Shown piece after piece: positions 5,971 to 10,386 of a stretch of DNA of 10,386 nt; positions within the stretch are counted from its first letter, which is position 1, and each line of letters begins with the position of its first letter. The stretch lies in contig CAXBGQ010000093.1 in NCBI GenBank assembly GCA_963975135.1, positions 1 through 10,386 of the forward strand, in the 5' to 3' direction. The position numbers were made by a program, and so were the translations under genes. The DNA is from Alterinioella sp963975135. Lineage in GTDB: Bacteria > Pseudomonadota > Alphaproteobacteria > Rhodobacterales > Rhodobacteraceae. The notes beneath the pieces were generated by a model. It made no database searches and was not told the origin of the DNA. It was given only the letters and a program-made list of their open reading frames with translations.

Positions 5971-6186
5971 TTGAGGCTGAAGAATCGGCCAACTCCCCCG
6001 GAATGAACGCCTTTTTGGCGGATTTTTGCCGATGTGGGGGCCTGCGACCGGACGTGCCACCCTAGGGACTTTAAAAATTCTCTCGAATGTGTCATCAAGC
6101 GCACAGTTGGGGATGGACACAAAAATAGGCCGATTTTAACGGTATTTGTGGTTTTCGGCACGGGCAGAAGGACGGGGCAATCTAAC

Positions 6187-6747
6187 ATGACGAATCCGAC
6201 GATGACGCGGCGGGGGCTTTTGCGTGCTTTTGCCGCCACAACGGTAACCGCCGCGCCCTTCGCGGCAAACGCAACTGGCCTGTTGCGTGGTGCCGGCGAC
6301 ATCCGAAAGCTGAAGATGTATGCCAGCCGGACCGGCGAGACGCTGGAAATGGTCTATTGGATCGAAGGCGAATATATTCGCCCGGCAATCGAGGAAATTT
6401 CGTATCTCATGCGCGACTGGCGCACGGACGAGACCCGCGACATCGACCCGGTCACCCTCGATATTCTGGCCGCTACGCATAATCTGCTGGATACCAACGA
6501 GCCCTATTTGCTGTTGTCGGGCTATCGGTCAGAGGCGACCAACGCCATGTTGCGGCGGCGCTCTTCGGGCGTGGCGCGCAATTCGCTGCATATTCCGGGT
6601 AAGGCCGCGGATATGCGTCTGTCGAGCCGGTCGGTCAGCAATGTCGCCCGCGCGGCGCAATCAATCGGTGCCGGCGGTGTCGGTCGCTATTCCCGGTCCA
6701 ACTTTACCCATATGGATAGCGGCGATGTGCGCAGCTGGGGCGGCTAA
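6187..6747 (+). CDS. Murein endopeptidase, DUF882/M15 family, MepK (YcbK)-like
   Basis: The 186-residue protein is probably a zinc D,D/L,D-type endopeptidase acting on peptidoglycan in the periplasm. E. coli MepK (YcbK), the best-studied relative, cuts mDap-mDap 3-3 cross-links. The N-terminus carries a twin-arginine signal (Thr-Arg-Arg-Gly-Leu-Leu-Arg at 7-13, hydrophobic stretch 14-30, likely cleavage near Ala27). The zinc ligands of the M15 fold are visible: His135 and Asp142 in Ser-Leu-His-x-x-Gly-Lys-Ala-Ala-Asp, then His175 in Phe-Thr-His-Met-Asp. A Ser-Gly-Tyr-Arg-Ser motif (111-115) precedes them, as usual in the family. ATG 6187 is chosen because it puts the RR motif near the N-terminus; ATG 6202 is the only close alternative. 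It is divergent from the transpeptidase gene, matching the ycbB-ycbK neighbourhood of E. coli. Confidence 0.88.
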   Translation: MTNPTMTRRGLLRAFAATTVTAAPFAANATGLLRGAGDIRKLKMYASRTGETLEMVYWIEGEYIRPAIEEISYLMRDWRTDETRDIDPVTLDILAATHNLLDTNEPYLLLSGYRSEATNAMLRRRSSGVARNSLHIPGKAADMRLSSRSVSNVARAAQSIGAGGVGRYSRSNFTHMDSGDVRSWGG

Positions 6748-6775
6748 GCCACCCCGCCTGATCCCTGAGCGACGC

Positions 6776-6803
6776 AAACCGGCCCATTTGAGGCCGGTTT
6801 TTT
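6776..6803. terminator. Intrinsic terminator between convergent genes
   Basis: A 9-bp perfect stem, AAACCGGCC (6776-6784) with GGCCGGTTT (6792-6800), closes a 7-base loop, with six T at 6798-6803. It ends the endopeptidase transcript. On the minus strand only three T follow the stem, so termination of the kinase transcript there may be weaker. Confidence 0.85.
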
Positions 6804-6813
6804 CTTGCCCGGA

Positions 6814-7761
6814 CTATAGCGCCGAGACCTGGCATTGGGCCATCAGCGCCTCGGCGTCTTCGCGCCGGCATAGCGTCGTCGCCTCGGTCATCACCGCCGC
6901 GCAGGCCGCGGCCACACCACGTTGCAGCGCCAGGTCCGGGCGCGTGCCGTGCGCCAGCGCCAGCGCAAACCCCGCTACAAAACTATCGCCTGCCCCGGTT
7001 TTTGAGCGCACTGGCACTTTGGCCGCAGTACAGAACCACTGACCCGCCCGCGTCGACAGAACCGACCCCTCGGCCCCGCGCGCCAGCACCACCATGGCCG
7101 CCACGCCGCGCACCACCAGATCGGACGCAAACAGGGCGCTGGCGGCGGCATCGCTTAAGGGTCGGCCTGCCAGTTCCGCCGCTTCCGCCTGATCCAGCCG
7201 CAACAGATCCAGCCCGGTAATCCGCCCGTCCCCGACGGCGCGCAGGGCAGAACCCGAGCTGTCGAGCCCGACGCCAGCCCCGTTTTCGGCGGCGATGGTC
7301 ACCAATCGCGCCGCAAAATCATCGGCAAACCCCTGTGGCTGACTGCCCGACAGAATCACCAACCCGCCCCGTGGCACCACCGCCGCGATCTCGGCCTCGG
7401 CCCGCGCGACATCCGCGCCATCCCAGGACGGGCCGGGAAAGACAAAGCGATACTGCGCGCCGGTGCTCTTTTCGGTGACCGACAGGCTCTGCCGGGTTTC
7501 GCCGGGGGCCGCGATGATCCGGGCGGCGACGTTTTCGCGTTCCAGCAAAGCGCCCAGAACATTGCCCATCTCGCCACCGGTGGCCACCAAAGCCGTGCTG
7601 GTGCCGCCAAGCTCTGCCACCGCGCGCGAAATATTGATGCCGCCGCCGCCGGGATCAATCACCGGGGTCGCGCAGCGCAGCTTTGGCCCCGGCGCGACCT
7701 CGGCCACCGAACTGTCCAGATCCACCGCCGGATTAAGGGTTATCGTCAGAATTTCGCGCAT
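6814..7761 (-). CDS. PfkB-family sugar-phosphate kinase, Pfk-2-like
   Basis: The 315-residue ribokinase-fold kinase most resembles E. coli PfkB (6-phosphofructokinase II). Shared features are Lys-Leu-Arg-Cys (27-30), Pro-Gly-Gly-Gly-Gly-Ile-Asn (37-43), Tyr-Arg-Phe-Val-x-Pro-Gly near 104-110, and a late Leu-Cys-x-x-Asp/Glu-Asp segment (297-302). Asp14 is the expected sugar-binding residue. Asp259 in Thr-Gly-Ala-Gly-Asp-Ser is the catalytic base. The NxxE motif that positions Mg-ATP (Lys-Pro-Asn-Gln-Lys-Glu in Pfk-2) is altered here to Arg-Leu-Asp-Gln-Ala-Glu (188-193), so Asn becomes Asp. Fructose-6-phosphate is the likeliest substrate; fructose-1-phosphate or tagatose-6-phosphate are possible. 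GGAGAG five bases upstream supports the start. It follows the dehydrogenase gene by 32 bases and is the last gene of the minus-strand unit. Confidence 0.85.
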   Translation of the reverse strand: MREILTITLNPAVDLDSSVAEVAPGPKLRCATPVIDPGGGGINISRAVAELGGTSTALVATGGEMGNVLGALLERENVAARIIAAPGETRQSLSVTEKSTGAQYRFVFPGPSWDGADVARAEAEIAAVVPRGGLVILSGSQPQGFADDFAARLVTIAAENGAGVGLDSSGSALRAVGDGRITGLDLLRLDQAEAAELAGRPLSDAAASALFASDLVVRGVAAMVVLARGAEGSVLSTRAGQWFCTAAKVPVRSKTGAGDSFVAGFALALAHGTRPDLALQRGVAAACAAVMTEATTLCRREDAEALMAQCQVSAL

Positions 7762-7793
7762 TGCTGCTCTCCGGGATATCGAAAAGGGCCAGC

Positions 7794-8552
7794 TTAGGGC
7801 AGACGCAAGCCCCCATCCAGCCGGATCGTGTCACCGTTGAGATAGGCCATCTCGATGATGAAACGCACCATGCGGGCAAATTCCCCGGGCGCGCCGAGAC
7901 GTTTGGGAAACACCACATCGGCGGCCAGCTCTGCCATCATCTCTTCGCCCAAGGATTCCAGCATCGGCGTCAGAAACAGCCCCGGCGCAATTGCCATGGT
8001 GCGGATACCAAGCCCCGCCAGATCGCGCGCCAGAGGCAGCGACATGCCTGCAACGCCTGCCTTGGAGGACGCATAGGCCGCCTGCCCCTTTTGCCCGTCA
8101 TAGGCCGCGATCGAGGCGGTATTGACGATCACGCCGCGCTCGCCATCGCCATTGGGCGCGTTCTTGGCCATCTCGACGGCGGCCAGGCGCGCCACGTTGA
8201 AGGCCCCTACCAGGTTGATGTCGATGGTGCGCTGAAACATCTCCAACGGGAACGGCCCCTTTTTGCCCACCGTGCGGGCCCCGGTCACGATGCCCGCGCA
8301 ATTGACCACGCCCGTGACGCCGCCCATGGCGTTCGCGGCGTTAGCGACGCCTGCGGATACGCTCTCCTCGGAGGTGACATCAACCGCGGAGAAACTGGCA
8401 TTCGACAGCGATGCCGCGACCGCCTGGCCCTTGTCGGCATCCCGGTCAAACAGCGCAACCGCCGCGCCCGCGCCCGACAGATAGCGCGCCGTGGCTTCGC
8501 CCAACCCGCTGGCCCCGCCGGTTACGATGACCTTTGCTGTGGTGATATCCAT
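7794..8552 (-). CDS. Short-chain dehydrogenase, HSD10-type 3-hydroxyacyl-CoA dehydrogenase
   Basis: The 252-residue classical SDR has the cofactor motif Thr-Gly-Gly-Ala-Ser-Gly-Leu-Gly (11-18), Asp36 at the end of strand 2 (favours NAD), Asn-Cys-Ala-Gly (84-87), Asn113, Ser147, Tyr160 and Lys164 (Tyr-Ala-Ser-Ser-Lys), and Pro-Gly (190-191). The Lys-Lys-Gly-Pro segment (97-100), Gly-Glu-Arg-Gly-Val-Ile (137-142), Tyr-Asp-Gly-Gln-x-Gly-Gln (151-157) and Ile-Arg-Leu-Asp-Gly (243-247) are hallmarks of the HSD17B10 group. These enzymes oxidise 3-hydroxyacyl-CoA or 2-methyl-3-hydroxybutyryl-CoA in fatty-acid and isoleucine breakdown. That role does not obviously fit its neighbours, an alpha-glucoside transporter and a sugar kinase. 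GGAGGG seven bases upstream supports the start. It has its own promoter-like pair and a palindromic operator. Confidence 0.87.
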   Translation of the reverse strand: MDITTAKVIVTGGASGLGEATARYLSGAGAAVALFDRDADKGQAVAASLSNASFSAVDVTSEESVSAGVANAANAMGGVTGVVNCAGIVTGARTVGKKGPFPLEMFQRTIDINLVGAFNVARLAAVEMAKNAPNGDGERGVIVNTASIAAYDGQKGQAAYASSKAGVAGMSLPLARDLAGLGIRTMAIAPGLFLTPMLESLGEEMMAELAADVVFPKRLGAPGEFARMVRFIIEMAYLNGDTIRLDGGLRLP

Positions 8553-8571
8553 GGCCCGCCCTCCGATTAAA

Positions 8572-8585
8572 TGAACATATGTTCA
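8572..8585. promoter_or_regulatory. Perfect 14-bp palindrome, candidate TetR-type operator
   Basis: TGAACATATGTTCA is a perfect inverted repeat ending 20 bases before the dehydrogenase ATG. It overlaps the end of the -10-like box and the expected transcription start of the promoter at 8584-8612. Compact palindromes of this kind are typical of TetR-family repressors, many of which control acyl-CoA catabolism and sense CoA esters. It has no loop and no T-run, so it is not a terminator. The regulator is not in the window. Confidence 0.55.
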
Positions 8586-8612
8586 ATTAGCAGGCCCGGG
8601 CCAGCCGGTCAA
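8584..8612 (-). promoter_or_regulatory. Candidate promoter of the dehydrogenase-kinase unit
   Basis: On the minus strand TTGACC (8612-8607) matches the -35 consensus at 5 of 6 bases, with a 17-base spacer to TAATTG (8589-8584), a weak -10. Its -35 box begins just past the aglK stop codon (8618-8620). Transcription would start near 8577, inside the palindrome at 8572-8585. Confidence 0.38.
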
Positions 8613-8617
8613 ACCTG

Positions 8618-9718
8618 TCAGCGGTAATGCAGGGAAATTCCGTCGCGGAACACATGCACCTTCTCCGGCGCGGCCGAGAGCTTTACCTCCCGCCCCCGCA
8701 ATTCCTTGTGAATCCCGGGCAGTTTGGCGATGACCGTATCGGTCTCCTGCCCCGCGCGGGGGGCCGTGAAATAGAGCTGCGTCACCTCTCCCAGGGCTTC
8801 GGTGATATCGACGGTTCCGGCAAAGGCATGATCGGCGGCGTCGGTCTGAACCATGTCCTCGGGGCGGATGCCCACTTCGACCTCGGCCCCCAGATCCTCG
8901 TCGCGCGACGGGTAGGTCGAGGTGATGCGACCCGACCCATCGGCCAGTTCCAGGGTCGTGGTCTCGCCGGTGCCCACGATCCGGCCTGCCAGAAGGTTCA
9001 TCGCGGGGCTGCCGATGAACTGCGCCACAAAGGTGGAGTTCGGGCGTTCATAAAGCTCCAGCGGCGCGCCGACCTGCGCAATGCCCTTATTGGCCAGAAC
9101 CACGATGCGGCTGGCCAGCGTCATCGCCTCGACCTGATCGTGCGTCACGTAGACCATCGTGCTTTCGGGCATCTGTTCCTTCAGTTGCGCGATCTCGATC
9201 CGGGTCGCCACCCGCAGGGCCGCATCGAGATTGGAAAGCGGCTCATCGAACAGATAGACCTTGGGGTCGCGCACGATGGCGCGGCCGATGGCGACGCGCT
9301 GGCGTTGCCCGCCCGACAGCGCCTTGGGCAGCCGGTCCAGATAGTCGGTCAGTTGCAGCTTGTCGGCCGCGGCATCGACCGCGGCCTTGGTCTCGGCCTT
9401 GGATTTGCCGGCGATGTTCAGCGCAAAGGCCATGTTGTCGCGCACCGTCATATGCGGATAAAGCGCGTAGGTCTGGAACACCATCGCGATGCCGCGCTGC
9501 GACGGCGGCACGTCGTTCATCACCTGCCCGTCAATGGAAAACGTCCCGGCGGTGATCTTTTCCAGCCCCGCGATCATCCGCAAAAGCGTCGATTTCCCGC
9601 AGCCCGAGGGCCCAACGAACACGATCAGCTCGCCGGTCTCTATTTCGAGGTCGATATTGTTCAGCACGTTCACATCGCCATAGGATTTGGCGACATCTTT
9701 CAAAACGAGATCGGCCAT
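8618..9718 (-). CDS. aglK: ABC transporter ATP-binding protein, MalK/UgpC type, alpha-glucoside
   Basis: The 366-residue ATPase would energise a CUT1-family sugar importer at the inner membrane. Walker A is Gly-Pro-Ser-Gly-Cys-Gly-Lys-Ser-Thr (36-44), Q-loop Gln82, signature Leu-Ser-Gly-Gly-Gln (134-138), Walker B Tyr-Leu-Phe-Asp-Glu (155-159), and switch His193 in Val-Thr-His-Asp. A C-terminal OB/TOBE regulatory domain (about 235-366, Ile-Arg-Pro-Glu-Asp at 284-288) is as in MalK. The symbol rests on the adjacent alpha-glucosidase gene, which matches the aglA-aglK order of the Sinorhizobium aglEFGAK operon; the ATPase alone could serve trehalose or maltose. ATG 9718 is chosen because GAGGAG (9726-9731) sits seven bases upstream; a TTG at 9733 in frame is rejected. 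Only one base separates it from the aglA stop. Confidence 0.88.
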   Translation of the reverse strand: MADLVLKDVAKSYGDVNVLNNIDLEIETGELIVFVGPSGCGKSTLLRMIAGLEKITAGTFSIDGQVMNDVPPSQRGIAMVFQTYALYPHMTVRDNMAFALNIAGKSKAETKAAVDAAADKLQLTDYLDRLPKALSGGQRQRVAIGRAIVRDPKVYLFDEPLSNLDAALRVATRIEIAQLKEQMPESTMVYVTHDQVEAMTLASRIVVLANKGIAQVGAPLELYERPNSTFVAQFIGSPAMNLLAGRIVGTGETTTLELADGSGRITSTYPSRDEDLGAEVEVGIRPEDMVQTDAADHAFAGTVDITEALGEVTQLYFTAPRAGQETDTVIAKLPGIHKELRGREVKLSAAPEKVHVFRDGISLHYR

Positions 9719-9719
9719 G

Positions 9720-10386
9720 TCAGGTCTCCTCAATGGCGAAGAGGGCCTGCCAGGGCCCGATGAGCCGCGCGTCGGGGGCCGCGAACGGGGCCTCGTTGCA
9801 CAGCGTCCAGTTGCCTTGCGGCAGCGATATGTCCCGTGCCGCGTCGCTCAGGTTGAAGGCGCAGAATAGGCGCGTCCCGGCATGGGCGCGGGTAAACATC
9901 ACCACATCGCCCTCGGCGCGCAGCAGCGTGAAATCGCCCTTGGCCAGCTCCGGTCGGGTTTTGCGGAACCCGATCATGCGGCGGTAGAAGGCCAGCGTGC
10001 TGTCGCCCTGATCGTCCTGTTCCGCGACTGCGCGCGCCATATGCTCCATCGCCACCGGCAGCCAGGGTTTGCCATCCGAGAAGCCGCCATTGCGGTTGTC
10101 GGCGGCCCAGGGCATCGGCGTGCGGCACCCGTCACGGCCCTTGAATTTGGGCCAGAACCGGATGCCGTAAGGGTCTTGCAGATCCTCATAGGCGACATAG
10201 GCCTCGGTCAGGCCCAACTCCTCCCCCTGATAGAGGCAGACCGATCCGCGCATCGACATCAAGAGCGCCGCATAGGCGCGCAGGGCGGCATCGGAAAGGT
10301 TCCAGCGGCTGGCATGGCGGATCACGTCATGATTGGAAAACGCCCAACAGGCCCATCCATCGCCCGCTGAGGCCTCGAAATCGGTC
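9720..10386 (-). CDS. aglA: Alpha-glucosidase, GH13 family (3' part only)
   Basis: The gene enters from the right edge; 221 C-terminal residues are visible and the start is outside the window. The frame is open to the last base. Near the edge, Ala-Phe-Ser-Asn-His-Asp (Asn-His-Asp encoded at 10326-10334) is GH13 conserved region IV, whose Asp stabilises the transition state. It is followed by Gly-Ser-Val-Cys-Leu-Tyr-Gln-Gly-Glu-Glu-Leu-Gly, the end of the catalytic barrel. Next come Cys-Arg-Thr-Pro-Met-Pro-Trp and the beta-sandwich C domain, all typical of the oligo-1,6-glucosidase/alpha-glucosidase branch. The enzyme would release glucose from imported alpha-glucosides (sucrose, maltose, trehalulose-type sugars) in the cytoplasm. 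The aglA name rests on the one-base junction with the ATPase gene; transporter genes aglEFG would be expected just beyond the right edge. Confidence 0.87.
   Translation of the reverse strand, partial: TDFEASAGDGWACWAFSNHDVIRHASRWNLSDAALRAYAALLMSMRGSVCLYQGEELGLTEAYVAYEDLQDPYGIRFWPKFKGRDGCRTPMPWAADNRNGGFSDGKPWLPVAMEHMARAVAEQDDQGDSTLAFYRRMIGFRKTRPELAKGDFTLLRAEGDVVMFTRAHAGTRLFCAFNLSDAARDISLPQGNWTLCNEAPFAAPDARLIGPWQALFAIEET

Larger units (their letters stand above)
5836..6186. other. Divergent promoter region between transpeptidase and endopeptidase genes
   Basis: These 351 bases hold no supportable gene and are more AT-rich than the flanking genes. They contain the GAGGTG ribosome site and a -10 box for the minus-strand gene, the three-fold ATGCG repeat, a weak hairpin CGCC/GGCG followed by GATTTTT (6008-6027), and an AT-rich stretch TTTAAAAATT (6070-6079). 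I could not pick a convincing promoter for the plus-strand gene. An in-frame extension of that gene back to 6034 is rejected because it places about 51 residues ahead of a Tat signal. Confidence 0.6.

Noticed and set aside
6008..6027. Hairpin CGCC/GGCG followed by GATTTTT as a terminator or attenuator
   Set aside because: A 4-bp stem with a 5-T loop is too weak, and the T-run is short and preceded by GA.
6034..6186. N-terminal extension of the murein endopeptidase
   Set aside because: It would bury the twin-arginine signal about 57 residues inside the protein; ATG 6187 puts it at the N-terminus.
8593..8602. GGCCCGGGCC palindrome between aglK and the dehydrogenase gene
   Set aside because: A 10-bp GC palindrome without loop or T-run is expected by chance in such GC-rich DNA, and it falls in the spacer of the candidate promoter.
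8627..9763. Long plus-strand frame of 378 codons opposite the ABC ATPase
   Set aside because: Antisense shadow; all ABC ATPase motifs are on the minus strand.

Overview
The window reads as chromosomal DNA of a GC-rich alphaproteobacterium, most likely Rhodobacterales (Roseobacter/Paracoccus-like). This is inferred from protein styles: an IalB-family protein, an ACT_3/DUF2241 protein, a YcbB-type L,D-transpeptidase facing a Tat-exported DUF882 peptidase, and an agl-type alpha-glucoside operon. I see no rRNA, tRNA, CRISPR array, insertion sequence or phage gene. Every gene looks intact except the last, which runs off the right edge.

Left part (1-1200): about 480 bases without a recognisable gene. 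It holds two clear intrinsic terminators (126-153 and 293-320) and, between them, a promoter-like pair whose transcript would be a non-coding RNA of about 70 nt. Then comes ialB-like (483-1112, +), a secreted four-cysteine protein, ending in a terminator zone shared with the convergent operon to its right.

Cell-envelope block (1200-6747): on the minus strand, in transcription order, are an L,D-transpeptidase, lpxD, a small acyl carrier protein, a FabF/NodE-like ketoacyl-ACP synthase and an ACT-domain protein. Gaps are 38 and 34 bases, followed by two 4-base ATGA overlaps, so this looks like one operon linking peptidoglycan cross-linking to lipid A acylation with its own acyl carrier and condensing enzyme. 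Divergent from it is a MepK/YcbK-like M15 murein endopeptidase, whose E. coli relative opens the 3-3 cross-links that L,D-transpeptidases make. The 351-base region between the two start codons holds a perfect TATAAT facing the transpeptidase and three ATGCG repeats at exactly 11-base spacing.

Sugar block (6814-10386): all on the minus strand, in transcription order: the 3' part of a GH13 alpha-glucosidase (aglA-like), a MalK/UgpC-type ABC ATPase (aglK-like, one base after aglA), an HSD10-type short-chain dehydrogenase and a Pfk-2-like sugar-phosphate kinase. The first two belong to alpha-glucoside uptake and hydrolysis. The dehydrogenase has its own promoter-like pair overlapped by a perfect 14-bp palindrome, so it and the kinase may be controlled separately. 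A strong terminator at 6776-6803 separates this block from the peptidase gene.

The most interesting features are the transpeptidase-lpxD-ACP-KAS-ACT arrangement, the 11-bp ATGCG repeats in the divergent promoter, the candidate small RNA at 250-320, and the palindromic operator at 8572-8585.
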